42,312 nucleotides of DNA, taken from contig DBHX01000028.1 of NCBI GenBank assembly GCA_002296285.1, positions 1 through 42,312 of the forward strand, in the 5' to 3' direction. The first letter of the stretch is position 1; every line of letters starts with the position of its first letter. The notes below the pieces were generated by a model. It was not told where the DNA came from and did not search any database. It worked only from the letters and a program-made list of their open reading frames with translations. A program made the position numbers and the translations under genes. This DNA comes from a bacterium UBP8_UBA817 (GTDB lineage: Bacteria > Margulisbacteria > Marinamargulisbacteria > UBA817). Below are positions 34,710 through 42,312 of this stretch, in pieces.

Positions 34710-35441
34710 TTAATGTGTGTTTTGTTCTAAAATGGCCAATTCGTCTTGAGTGTTTGCACCACTGACTTCAATGGCATTTTCAATGCAATGACCTGAAATA
34801 ATCAGGCCCTGGTTTTTTAAAATTTCAATCATGTCGGTGAGGTAATATTCATTTTGAGCATTATTTGTTTGAATATGGGTAATGCTACTTAATAATTCCT
34901 GAGTTTTAAAGCAGTAGATGCCACTATTGAATTCTTGTATGCGACGTTCGTTGGGCGTGCAGTCCTTGGCCTCTTTGATGGCTAAGATGTGATTGTTTTG
35001 ATCTCGAATGATTCGTCCATAGTTTCCGGCATCCGCCAAGGTTGCCGTTAGTATGGTTGCCGCGGCTTGTGTCTCGGTATGTGTTGCAACTAGGCTTTTC
35101 AGGGTTTCTGATCGAATGAGGGGGCAATCCCCAGCTAAAATTAGGCAATGGGTGGGGTTGGTTTTTTGGATTTCATCGAGTGCACAGACCACAGCATGAC
35201 CTGTTCCCAACTGTTCCATTTGTGTGGCATGAGAAACGTTGTATGGTTGGCATGCTGACAATACGGCTTCTTTTTGGTATCCCACCACCAAGCAGGTGTT
35301 GGTAATTCCACATTGCCTGACAGACTCAATGACGTGGTGAACCATTGGCTTTTTATGAATGGTATGCAGAACTTTTGGGAGGTCAGAATTGAATCGGGTT
35401 CCTTTTCCTGCCGCTAAAATAATCGCCATGACATTGGACAT
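34710..35441 (-). CDS. glmU: UDP-GlcNAc pyrophosphorylase domain of GlmU (single-domain)
   Basis: Transfers UMP from UTP to GlcNAc-1-phosphate for peptidoglycan and LPS precursors. The 243 residues have the nucleotidyltransferase signature AIILAAGKGTRFNSDLPKVL, GTGHAV, the metal-binding AGDCPLI, GNYGRIIRD and NSGIYCF, then stop near the end of the linker helix. Full GlmU is about 450 residues with a C-terminal acetyltransferase beta-helix that is missing here, so another protein must acetylate GlcN-1-P. Start ATG at 35441 has TATACT 7 nt upstream and no SD. It is divergent from hpf. Confidence 0.85.
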   Translation of the reverse strand: MSNVMAIILAAGKGTRFNSDLPKVLHTIHKKPMVHHVIESVRQCGITNTCLVVGYQKEAVLSACQPYNVSHATQMEQLGTGHAVVCALDEIQKTNPTHCLILAGDCPLIRSETLKSLVATHTETQAAATILTATLADAGNYGRIIRDQNNHILAIKEAKDCTPNERRIQEFNSGIYCFKTQELLSSITHIQTNNAQNEYYLTDMIEILKNQGLIISGHCIENAIEVSGANTQDELAILEQNTH

Positions 35442-35448
35442 GAAATAC

Positions 35449-35525
35449 AGTATACCTTAAAATCGATTTTTTGCGATTAACTAAATTTACTTTGCTTGTG
35501 AAATAACTGTGTTTAGTGCTAAAAT
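35449..35525. promoter_or_regulatory. Divergent glmU/hpf promoters
   Basis: Minus strand: TATACT (35454-35449), 7 nt before the GlmU-like ATG, leaderless type. Plus strand: TTGTGA (35496-35501), 18 nt, TAAAAT (35520-35525), giving hpf a ~50-nt leader with a small CTTCA/TGAAG hairpin near 35528-35541 and the SD AAAGGGA. The two promoter classes sit side by side. Confidence 0.45.
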
Positions 35526-35581
35526 ATCTTCATCATTGAAGCTAATTTTGGGGGTTGGCAAATTTTTAAAGGGATGTGACC

Positions 35582-36139
35582 ATGACACAAATTATAATTA
35601 AAACGCATCAAGTTGATATTACGGATAGTATCAAAGAGTATGTCGATAAAAAATTATTAAAGTTAGAAACCATATTTGATAAGATTGAAGAAATTCAGGT
35701 TGATCTGGATGTTGAAACTTTTCCGAATGAAGAAGATCGTCAGATTGTTTCTGCCACTGTTTTGGTTCCCGGATCAGCACTAATTGCAAGAGAATCAAGC
35801 CGGGATTTATATGCAAGTATTGATGTTATGGTTGATAAATTGCAACGGCAATTAAAAAAATACAAAGATAAACTACGTCTCAAAAATCGCAAGCAAGCCA
35901 TGAAAAATAAACGGGATATTCAGAAAATTACCCTCAATATGGTTGGTGAAGAAAAACAGGAGAAATCCAACGATGATCCGTCTAAGTTGTATGTGCCCCG
36001 ACCAATGCATCCAGAAGATGCGGCGTTGATTTTAGAAGATCGAGAGCAGTCATTTTTGGTGTTTCGCAATGCATCGGATGAGAAAATTAACGTTATCTAC
36101 GTTACAGATGACGGAAATTTTGGTTTAATAGAAACATAA
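35582..36139 (+). CDS. hpf: Ribosome hibernation promoting factor, long form
   Basis: Binds the 30S decoding region and dimerises ribosomes in stationary phase. The N-terminal domain (1-100) has IIIKTHQVDITDSIKEYVDKKL and YASIDVMVDKLQRQLKKYKD; after a charged linker the C-terminal dimerisation domain has VPRPMHPEDAALILE, FLVFRNASDEKINVIYVTDD and GNFGLIE. This is the long HPF that forms 100S particles without RMF. The ATG at 35582 is preferred over the GTG at 35576 because AAAGGGA is then 8 nt away; 185 residues. Confidence 0.95.
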   Translation: MTQIIIKTHQVDITDSIKEYVDKKLLKLETIFDKIEEIQVDLDVETFPNEEDRQIVSATVLVPGSALIARESSRDLYASIDVMVDKLQRQLKKYKDKLRLKNRKQAMKNKRDIQKITLNMVGEEKQEKSNDDPSKLYVPRPMHPEDAALILEDREQSFLVFRNASDEKINVIYVTDDGNFGLIET

Positions 36140-36157
36140 GAAAGGTAGTGTGACGAT

Positions 36158-37177
36158 ATGAGTGTAAAAATAGCAATTAATGGGTTTGGAAGAATTGGGC
36201 GAAATGTGTTTCGTATTGTTCAAGAAAATCCAAATATTACTGTGGTTGGGATTAATGATTTAACTGATCCCAAAACATTGGCGCATTTATTGAAGTATGA
36301 TTCAGTTCATGGAAAGTTTAATGGGACCATTGAAGTTGATGGAAATGCCATCGTCGTGAATGGCACTAAAATTAATATTTATTCAGAAAGAAACCCAAGC
36401 GAATTGCCTTGGTCTGAGTTAGATGTCGATGTTGCGATTGAGTCCACCGGGGTTTTTACTAAGGCTACTTCTGATCGTGGGGGCTACCTTAGTCATATTG
36501 ATGCTGGCGCAAAAAAAGTGATTTTAACGGTGCCCGCCAAAGATGATATTCATACGATGGTATTGGGTGTGAATGATGAGACCTATGACGAAAGTGTTAA
36601 AGCTTGGTCCAACGCCAGTTGCACGACCAACTGTTTGGCCCCAATTGCAAAGGTGCTGAATGATTCTTTCGGTATTGAAAAAGGATTCATGAATACAGTG
36701 CATGCTTATACCAATGATCAATCCATTTTGGATTTGCCCCACAGTGATCTTCGGCGTGCTCGTGCGGCAGGACTGTCGATTATTCCTACATCAACGGGTG
36801 CTGCACGTGCGGTTTCATTGGTCATTCCTGAGTTAAAAGGGAAGTTGGATGGCATGGCGATGAGAATTCCAACCCCAGATGGATCGGTGGTTGATTTGGT
36901 GGCTGAATTGCGACGAGATGTCACCAAAGAAGAGGTGAACGCGGCACTTAAATCTGCAGCAATTGGTCCCATGAAGGGTGTCTTGGAGTACTCTGAAGAA
37001 CCGCTCGTATCGGTGGATGTGATTGGAAATCCTCATTCATCAATTGTGGATGGATTATCAACAATGGCCAATGGTAATTTAGTTAAAATTGTGTCTTGGT
37101 ATGATAACGAATATGGGTATTCAAATCGAGTGGTTGATTTGGTAGAAAAAATTTCCTATGCGAAAGTCCTTTGCTGA
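36158..37177 (+). CDS. gap: Glyceraldehyde-3-phosphate dehydrogenase
   Basis: Oxidises and phosphorylates G3P in glycolysis with NAD+. The 339 residues show the Rossmann start INGFGRIGRNVFR, the active-site Cys155 in SNASCTTNCLAP, catalytic-region His in NTVHAYTNDQ, and SWYDNEYGYSNR. An Asp follows in VVGINDLTD (residue 34), the usual NAD-preferring pattern. AAAGG SD precedes the ATG. Overlaps pgk by 20 bp, so the two are coupled. Confidence 0.97.
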   Translation: MSVKIAINGFGRIGRNVFRIVQENPNITVVGINDLTDPKTLAHLLKYDSVHGKFNGTIEVDGNAIVVNGTKINIYSERNPSELPWSELDVDVAIESTGVFTKATSDRGGYLSHIDAGAKKVILTVPAKDDIHTMVLGVNDETYDESVKAWSNASCTTNCLAPIAKVLNDSFGIEKGFMNTVHAYTNDQSILDLPHSDLRRARAAGLSIIPTSTGAARAVSLVIPELKGKLDGMAMRIPTPDGSVVDLVAELRRDVTKEEVNAALKSAAIGPMKGVLEYSEEPLVSVDVIGNPHSSIVDGLSTMANGNLVKIVSWYDNEYGYSNRVVDLVEKISYAKVLC

Positions 37178-38336
37178 TTTATTATCCCAATCACTAAAAG
37201 GCAAAGTTGTTCTTGTTCGTGTTGACTTTAATGCACCTTTGAAAGATGGACGTGTTGCTGATGATACTCGGATCAAGGCCTCATTGGGAACCATTCAAGC
37301 GTTAACTCAAAAGGGTGCCCGTGTGGTATTGATTTCACACTTGAGTCGACCCGGTGGGAGGGTGGATGAGTCCAAGCGATTATCCCCAATTAGAGACAAT
37401 TTGCAAGCATTATTGGGCCATGTTGTCCAAAAAGTGGATGATTGCATTGGTCCCAATGTTGAGTCTGCGATTCAAAATTTAAATGATTCGGATGTTTTGT
37501 TATTGGAAAACATTCGGTTTTACAAAGAAGAAGAAGCCAATGATGCTGATTTTTCAAAACGATTGGCGAGTTATGGTGATTATTTTGTGCAGGATGCCTT
37601 TGGGGCTGTTCATCGGCAACATGCGTCAACCTACGGGATCGCTCAGTATTTGCCAGCTTTTTCAGGGTTATTGCTTGATAAGGAATTGGATTATTTAACT
37701 CAGGTGTTAAATTCCCCTACGCGTCCATTAACGGCCATTATTGGTGGTGCCAAGATTTCAAGTAAGTTTTCAGTGCTTGAGAATTTATTGCAAACCGTGG
37801 ATGTGATGGTATTGGGTGGTGCCATGGTTTATACTTTATTGGCAGCGCAAGGCATTTCTGTTGGACAGTCATTGGTTGAACCTGATTTAATTCCGAAAGC
37901 TCATTCATTTTTAGAACGGGTAAATACATTGGGCAAAACATTGTATTTGCCTGAAGATCATGTGGCGGTGACATCATTTGATGATCCACGCACAGCGAAA
38001 GTGGTTGAGGTGTTTAATGATGATCAAATTGGGGTTGATGCAGGGCCTGCGTCTGTGGCGCGTATTCAAGGTCTGATCGAATCTTCAAAAACCGTTTTTT
38101 GGAATGGCCCATTGGGTGTTTTTGAAACTCCTGAATATTCAAATGGAACGTTTTCTGTAGCTCGGTCATTGGCCGATGCGCATCATGCCACAACAATTGT
38201 TGGTGGTGGGGATTCCATTGCGGCCGTTAACCAAGCCGGAGTTGCGGATCAAATGGATCATATCTCTACGGGTGGGGGTGCCAGTTTGGAATTTTTAGAA
38301 GGTAAGGTATTGCCTGGTATTTCAGTTTTATCATGA
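37158..38336 (+). CDS. pgk: Phosphoglycerate kinase
   Basis: Makes ATP from 1,3-bisphosphoglycerate. The 392 residues have VLVRVDFNAPLKDGRVADDT, SHLSRPGGRVDE, LLENIRFYKEEEAND, RQHASTYG, IIGGAKISSK, FWNGPLGVFE and the terminal GGGDSIAAVNQAG plus STGGGASLEFLEGK. All standard PGK blocks are present. The start lies inside gap, and DUF5665 starts 4 bp before the end. Confidence 0.97.
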   Translation: MRKSFADLLSQSLKGKVVLVRVDFNAPLKDGRVADDTRIKASLGTIQALTQKGARVVLISHLSRPGGRVDESKRLSPIRDNLQALLGHVVQKVDDCIGPNVESAIQNLNDSDVLLLENIRFYKEEEANDADFSKRLASYGDYFVQDAFGAVHRQHASTYGIAQYLPAFSGLLLDKELDYLTQVLNSPTRPLTAIIGGAKISSKFSVLENLLQTVDVMVLGGAMVYTLLAAQGISVGQSLVEPDLIPKAHSFLERVNTLGKTLYLPEDHVAVTSFDDPRTAKVVEVFNDDQIGVDAGPASVARIQGLIESSKTVFWNGPLGVFETPEYSNGTFSVARSLADAHHATTIVGGGDSIAAVNQAGVADQMDHISTGGGASLEFLEGKVLPGISVLS

Positions 38337-38695
38337 CGGATGATTTGAACAAAAATATTTCAGATAAAGAGGGGGCTATTCGTTCTGATGCTTTTTTAGC
38401 AAAGAAGAGTTTTGATGCTCAAAAAGATGCGTTTGACCAGTATACTCCGGATGATTTTACGGATGATTATGTGAATGACGTTGAAAACTTAAGGCATGAA
38501 CTTAAGTTGATGATGAGTATAATGAATGAATCAAAGTTTGATGATATTGTTCACTTGATTGCAAACCCGTCTCGATTAATGGGGCTTAATTTTATTATTG
38601 GGTTTGTAAGAGGTTTGGGTTTTTGCTTGGCTGTTATTATTATGATTCTTATTGTTCTGATTTCATTATCGGACACCACGCTGTTTCGTGCATAA
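38333..38695 (+). CDS. DUF5665-like membrane protein
   Basis: 120 residues: charged N-terminus, then ENLRHELKLMMSIMNESKFD and LIANPSRLMGLNFIIGFVRG, the typical DUF5665 pattern, and one C-terminal membrane helix (LGFCLAVIIMILIVLISL). Function unknown in all relatives. It overlaps pgk by 4 bp and lspA by 8 bp. The protein likely faces the cytoplasm with its helical head. Confidence 0.75.
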   Translation: MTDDLNKNISDKEGAIRSDAFLAKKSFDAQKDAFDQYTPDDFTDDYVNDVENLRHELKLMMSIMNESKFDDIVHLIANPSRLMGLNFIIGFVRGLGFCLAVIIMILIVLISLSDTTLFRA

Positions 38696-39152
38696 ATTTG
38701 ATCAGGTAATCATGATTCGTAATGTTTATCTGATTGCTTTTATTGGATTTATTTTGGATCAATTGACAAAATTTATGGCACGTCACTGGTTGCTGGAGCG
38801 CTCGGTTGATGCGGGATTTTTTCGCTTCGATCTTGTGTTTAATACTGGGGCGGCTTATGGTTTGTTTTCTGATTTTACATCCATATTGCTTTGGTTGGGG
38901 GTACTTGCCATTGCTTACATTCTGTATTCATTGAGGACGTTGGTTAATCATCCCATGGAAATGGTTGCCTTTGGTTGTATTCTTGCTGGGGCTTTGGGAA
39001 ATACCGTTGACCGATTGGTGCATGGACGAGTGACGGATTTTATTAATATTTTGATTATTCCAGTATTTAATTTGGCGGATGTTTTTTTGAATATTGGCAT
39101 TGGTTTTATAATTTTGCATTATTTTTTACATGAGCGAAAAAAATCAAATTAG
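38688..39152 (+). CDS. lspA: Lipoprotein signal peptidase LspA (signal peptidase II)
   Basis: Aspartic protease with four membrane helices that removes signal peptides from lipidated prolipoproteins, acting after Lgt. Motifs are DQLTKFMARHWL, FNTGAAYGLFSD, GALGNTVDRLVHGRVTDFI (catalytic Asp) and FNLADVFLNIG (catalytic Asp). 154 residues from 38688; an internal ATG at 38712 would give 146 residues with the usual LspA start and is equally likely. Overlaps rluD by 23 bp. Confidence 0.95.
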   Translation: MHKFDQVIMIRNVYLIAFIGFILDQLTKFMARHWLLERSVDAGFFRFDLVFNTGAAYGLFSDFTSILLWLGVLAIAYILYSLRTLVNHPMEMVAFGCILAGALGNTVDRLVHGRVTDFINILIIPVFNLADVFLNIGIGFIILHYFLHERKKSN

Positions 39153-40071
39153 TGTTTATTTGGTGGATGAGGTCCGCATTGATCGTTATTTAAGTGAGGT
39201 TTTAAACCTCCCTCGATCCGTTATTAAAACACATATTCAATCTGACGCAATTCGTTGCAATGGAGAAAGGGTACGGCCATCACAGAAGGTTCAGCATCGT
39301 GATGAAATTGTTGTCATCTTTCCTGCAGTGATGGAAACATTGCCGGTTGTTGGTGAGTTGAAGGATGGGGTTATCCATTCCATGCACTGGCAAATTCCCA
39401 TGTTGTATTCTGATGATCATGTATTGGTGGTTCATAAACCTGCTGGATTGGTGGTGCATTCAGCCCCAACCATAGCGGATGTTAATTTGGTGGATATTAT
39501 TTTAGCTTCTGGCATTGCATTGGCTTCAGGGCAAGAAGGTCGACCAGGAATTGTTCATCGGTTGGATCAATTTACAGAAGGGGTGATGATGCTTGCAAAA
39601 TCCGCCATTGCATTTGAGCATTTAACGGCTCAATTTAGAGATCGAAAAATACAGAAACGCTATTATGCGGTGTTGCAGGGGGCATTGTCTGCAAAAGAAG
39701 GTATTATTGATCGTCCGATTGGAAGGGATGCTTCGGTAAGGGCAAGACAAAGCTGTCATCATATGGTTGAAGGTTCTGAAAAAGATGCCATGACGAAGTA
39801 CAAGGTATTGCATGAGTTTACTAATTTGACGTTTGTTGATGTTGAATTACTGACCGGGAGAACGCATCAAATTCGGGTGCATTTTGCATCGTTAAACTGC
39901 CCAGTATTGGGGGATTCTTTGTATAGTCAGCAAGCCAAAAAGTCGGAAGGGTATTATTTACAAAGTTATTATCTTGAGTTTCAACATCCTGTTTCTCATG
40001 AATGCATGAGTTTTACGTTGCCTGTGAGTAATCGATTACAAAAATACGCTGGTCAAAATAACGATAAATAA
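39130..40071 (+). CDS. rluD: Ribosomal large-subunit pseudouridine synthase, RluD-like
   Basis: RluA-family enzyme that isomerises uridines in 23S rRNA. The 313 residues have an N-terminal S4 RNA-binding domain (RIDRYLSEVLNLPRSVIKTH), then PMLYSDDHVLVVHKPAGLVVH and the active-site motif GRPGIVHRLDQFTEGVMML with catalytic Asp. HRLDxxTSG is usual; Glu replaces Ser/Thr here. LTGRTHQIRVHFASLNCPVLGD closes the core. lspA-rluD is a frequent pair. The exact target uridines (RluD versus RluC) cannot be fixed. Confidence 0.9.
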   Translation: MSEKNQISVYLVDEVRIDRYLSEVLNLPRSVIKTHIQSDAIRCNGERVRPSQKVQHRDEIVVIFPAVMETLPVVGELKDGVIHSMHWQIPMLYSDDHVLVVHKPAGLVVHSAPTIADVNLVDIILASGIALASGQEGRPGIVHRLDQFTEGVMMLAKSAIAFEHLTAQFRDRKIQKRYYAVLQGALSAKEGIIDRPIGRDASVRARQSCHHMVEGSEKDAMTKYKVLHEFTNLTFVDVELLTGRTHQIRVHFASLNCPVLGDSLYSQQAKKSEGYYLQSYYLEFQHPVSHECMSFTLPVSNRLQKYAGQNNDK

Positions 40072-40362
40072 CACAGCCATTAATCTTAATAGCGTTGCAT
40101 TGCGTTTGTTTAATTTTAGGATGGTTTCTTGCATGGATTCCATGGTTTTTCTGGTTTGTTGTTGCATGGTTTGAATGTCTTTTTTGATGCCATCAAGATT
40201 GTCTATCATGGCCGTGTTATTGGGCATGTCTTGAGGAATAGGGAATGATTCCGATGTGCTGACTTGAGAAATTGAGGCATCACTAAATTTTCGAACATAC
40301 AAAGTGAATCCGCTTTTCGGATCAATTAACTTTTTAATCTCACCATCACTATGATTAGTCAT
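40036..40362 (-). CDS. Tail-anchored coiled-coil hypothetical protein
   Basis: 108 residues. A polar N-terminus (SGFTLYVRKFSDASISQVST) leads to a coiled coil (IKKDIQTMQQQTRKTMESMQ, about 60-88) and a C-terminal membrane helix (LLRLMAVLFIVILTSVFL). No known family. The topology suggests a cytoplasmic coiled coil held to the membrane by its tail. The 3' end overlaps the convergent rluD by 36 bp. TAAAAT lies 6 nt before the ATG, of the leaderless type. Confidence 0.7.
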   Translation of the reverse strand: MTNHSDGEIKKLIDPKSGFTLYVRKFSDASISQVSTSESFPIPQDMPNNTAMIDNLDGIKKDIQTMQQQTRKTMESMQETILKLNKRNATLLRLMAVLFIVILTSVFL

Positions 40363-40368
40363 GCTTTA

Positions 40369-40374
40369 ATTTTA
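40369..40374 (-). promoter_or_regulatory. Leaderless -10 of the tail-anchored protein gene
   Basis: On the minus strand TAAAAT is followed by TAAAGC and the ATG at 40362. No SD is present. Confidence 0.4.
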
Positions 40375-40513
40375 TCAAAATTTTTTTTATTTTTAAATGA
40401 AATCGGTTGTTTTTAATCAAGCATTCTTTGAGGCTAATTTTTTAAAAAAACTTGTGATGATTCTCTTTTGTTTTATTTATTTTTACACCACTACCATTAA
40501 AACTAAAATATCG

Positions 40514-40519
40514 TATAAT
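40514..40519 (+). promoter_or_regulatory. Leaderless -10 of ftsK
   Basis: Consensus TATAAT, then AAATACG (7 nt) and the ftsK ATG at 40527. No SD and a weak -35. The 153 bp between the divergent -10 elements is very AT-rich. Confidence 0.5.
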
Positions 40520-40526
40520 AAATACG

Positions 40527-42312
40527 ATGAGCAAAAAGAAAAAGAAAAAGAAATCGCCAACAAAACTTCAATTGACTCATGACGTATTATTTATTGTTCA
40601 TTTATTTGCGGGGATTATTATTTTCTTTTCAATTTACGGTCATCAATTAATGGGACCGTTTGGGTTGGCCATTCAAACCATGGGGTTTGCACTTTTTAGC
40701 GATGCTTTGCCGCTTTTGCCGTGGTTGTTGTTTGTCACCAGTGTGCCTTTGGTGGTTTCAAATCCACCGGATATTCGGCGATACTATTCAACACTTATTA
40801 TTTTTGTGATGTTTTTTTTAACCTTGATTGATTCCTTTTTTGTCAATAAATTGGTATCGCATGGTGAGATTTCTTGGGCATTAACCGATGGAATTATTTG
40901 GGCTGGAGCGAAATTGTTTGGGGCGTTTGGGGTCCGATTTTTGTGCTTCTCGGTGAGCGTTATTTCTGGTTTTATGTTGTTTCAGGGGTCAATTTCTAAT
41001 TTTCTATTCTCGTTGAAGGGGCTGACCAATTGGTCAACATTATTCAATCGATTAAAATACCAATTGTTTTATACGAAACAGGTTGTTGTTAAATCCCCAT
41101 ATAAAAAATCAGCCATTCAAATAAAAAAGGTAAAAGATGAAATGGTGCTAAAGAAAATGAAAGAAGAGGACATCGCCCCTCGAACCATCGATATTACCAA
41201 TACCCAGGTTCAGTCCAAGGAGCCCATTTCAATGTCCCCAACGGTGATTGATAAGCCAGATCAACTGGGTGATTATATTTTGCCGCCGCTTGATTTGTTA
41301 TCTAAGCCTCGCAAATCCAATGCAAAACAAATTGAAAATGATATGCGCCAAAAATCGCAAGTATTGGAAATGGCATTGGATAGTTTTAATGTGAAAGCGC
41401 AGGTGGTTAATATTACCATTGGTCCATCGGTAAGTCGATTTGAGCTTCAGCCGGGGGAAGGGGTTAAAATCAGTAAAATTACCAATTTGAGTCAAGATAT
41501 TGCCTTAAAATTAGCCGTTCCAACGGTACGTATTGAGGCGCCAATTCCAGGAAAGGCGTTGGTGGGCATTGAGGTGCCCAATGTTGATATTGCCCCACTT
41601 AATTTGAGAACCATTATTAATCTCAAGTCATTTTTTGATTCCAAAAACCCACTAGAATGTGTGCTTGGCCAACGCATTACTGGCGATGGGGTTCTGATGA
41701 ATTTGAATAAAATGCCACATATTTTAGTGGCAGGGTCCACCGGATCTGGAAAAAGTGTCTGTGTAAACGCCATTATCATTTCAATTTTAATGAAAGCCTC
41801 TCCGGATGAGGTTAAGTTTTTAATGATTGATCCTAAAAAAGTAGAATTAAGTTTGTATTCAGATATTCCTCACCTACTAGCTCCGGTTGTAACGAATCCC
41901 CATAAGGCGGCAGCAACATTAAAACAGTGGGCATTGGCAGAAATGGAGCGACGGTATGAATTGTTTACCGAACATGGGGTTAAGGATTTGGTCGGGTTTA
42001 ATGCATTGGCCAAGGCGTCTGAAGATCCTCAGTTAAAACCAATTCCTTATATTGTGGTCATTATTGATGAATTTGCTGATTTGATGATGGTGGGTTCTCA
42101 AGAAGTTGAAAATACAATTTGTCGGTTGGCTCAGATGGCGCGTGCTACTGGTATTCATTTGGTGATTGCGACCCAGCGACCTAGTGTTAATGTGGTGACC
42201 GGCCTGATTAAAGCCAATGTGCCTTCCCGAATATCATTTGCGGTCCAATCTCAGGTGGATTCGCGAACTGTTTTGGACATGGCGGGTGCTGAAAAATTAT
42301 TGGGTCGGGGGC
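40527..42312 (+). CDS. ftsK: DNA translocase FtsK, 5' part
   Basis: Septal DNA pump that segregates chromosomes; the gene runs off the window. The start MSKKKKKKKSPTKLQ is Lys-rich, followed by four membrane helices (LFIVHLFAGIIIFFSIYG; LPWLLFVTSVPLVV; YSTLIIFVMFFLTLIDSF; FLCFSVSVISGFMLF). A short linker follows, then the alpha domain (FNVKAQVVNITIGPSVSRFE), the beta RecA domain with Walker A AGSTGSGKSVCVNA and Walker B YIVVIIDEFADLMMV, and QMARATGIHLVIATQRPSV. The gamma DNA-reading domain would lie beyond the end. The linker is short (about 110 residues) compared with E. coli. The frame continues unbroken to base 42312. Confidence 0.96.
   Translation, partial: MSKKKKKKKSPTKLQLTHDVLFIVHLFAGIIIFFSIYGHQLMGPFGLAIQTMGFALFSDALPLLPWLLFVTSVPLVVSNPPDIRRYYSTLIIFVMFFLTLIDSFFVNKLVSHGEISWALTDGIIWAGAKLFGAFGVRFLCFSVSVISGFMLFQGSISNFLFSLKGLTNWSTLFNRLKYQLFYTKQVVVKSPYKKSAIQIKKVKDEMVLKKMKEEDIAPRTIDITNTQVQSKEPISMSPTVIDKPDQLGDYILPPLDLLSKPRKSNAKQIENDMRQKSQVLEMALDSFNVKAQVVNITIGPSVSRFELQPGEGVKISKITNLSQDIALKLAVPTVRIEAPIPGKALVGIEVPNVDIAPLNLRTIINLKSFFDSKNPLECVLGQRITGDGVLMNLNKMPHILVAGSTGSGKSVCVNAIIISILMKASPDEVKFLMIDPKKVELSLYSDIPHLLAPVVTNPHKAAATLKQWALAEMERRYELFTEHGVKDLVGFNALAKASEDPQLKPIPYIVVIIDEFADLMMVGSQEVENTICRLAQMARATGIHLVIATQRPSVNVVTGLIKANVPSRISFAVQSQVDSRTVLDMAGAEKLLGRG

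Noticed and set aside
40397..40582. 61-codon plus-strand frame across the ftsK start
   Set aside because: It overlaps the clear FtsK N-terminus in another frame, has no SD, and reflects the AT-rich promoter region.
1..42312. tRNA genes, CRISPR arrays, insertion sequences, phage attachment sites
   Set aside because: I scanned for T-loop-like motifs, regularly spaced repeats, transposase motifs and long terminal repeats and saw none.

Overview
The window is 42.3 kb of AT-rich, gene-dense bacterial chromosome. Almost all of it is housekeeping gene blocks from a flagellated, diderm-looking, probably aerobic or microaerobic bacterium. Clues are FliH/I/J, LspA/Lgt lipoprotein processing, an exported SLH-like/LysM protein, a DUF5665-like protein and long-form HPF. 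Deep-branching marine bacteria such as Candidatus Marinamargulisbacteria would fit, but this is a guess from gene content; no rRNA gene is present. I saw no tRNA, rRNA, CRISPR array, IS element or phage gene.

Layout. 1-970: 3' end of groEL and a bidirectional terminator. 968-4733 (minus): ligA, a small frameshifted gene, a hypothetical gene and lgt. 4789-7465 (plus): fliH-fliI-fliJ. 7451-13550 (minus): the translation/RNA operon nusA-infB-rbfA-nrnA-truB-ribF. 13789-18496: an accessory island with a glutathionyl-hydroquinone reductase-like GST, a membrane LuxR-type regulator, a carotenoid cleavage oxygenase (minus) and a cytochrome P450. 18603-23444 (plus): dnaE, a stand-alone hisE and an SLH/LysM envelope protein. 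23530-29314: a small Gly-rich ORF, gatC-gatA-gatB-ftsL-ftsI (all overlapping) and a 58-residue ORF. 29608-33385: two paralogous LtaS/MdoB-like membrane sulfatase-fold proteins. 33429-34148: NIF3-like gene. 34173-35441 (minus): a GlmU uridyltransferase-only protein followed in the same frame by an unrecognised ORF. 35582-40071 (plus): hpf, gap-pgk-DUF5665-lspA-rluD. 40036-40362 (minus): a tail-anchored coiled-coil protein. 40527-end: ftsK, cut by the window edge.

Three things stand out. (1) At least nine transcription-unit heads have a TAnnnT -10 hexamer only 6-9 nt before the start codon and no Shine-Dalgarno, implying widespread leaderless mRNAs alongside a second class with good SDs. (2) The carotenoid oxygenase, P450 and membrane LuxR regulator look like an apocarotenoid/retinoid-forming and perhaps sensing module. 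(3) Several genes are broken or reshaped: a small gene split at a 7-C run, a GlmU without its acetyltransferase domain, and a nusA leader with mutually exclusive hairpins. The plus strand also looks G/T-rich whichever way the genes point, suggesting that it is the leading replication strand.
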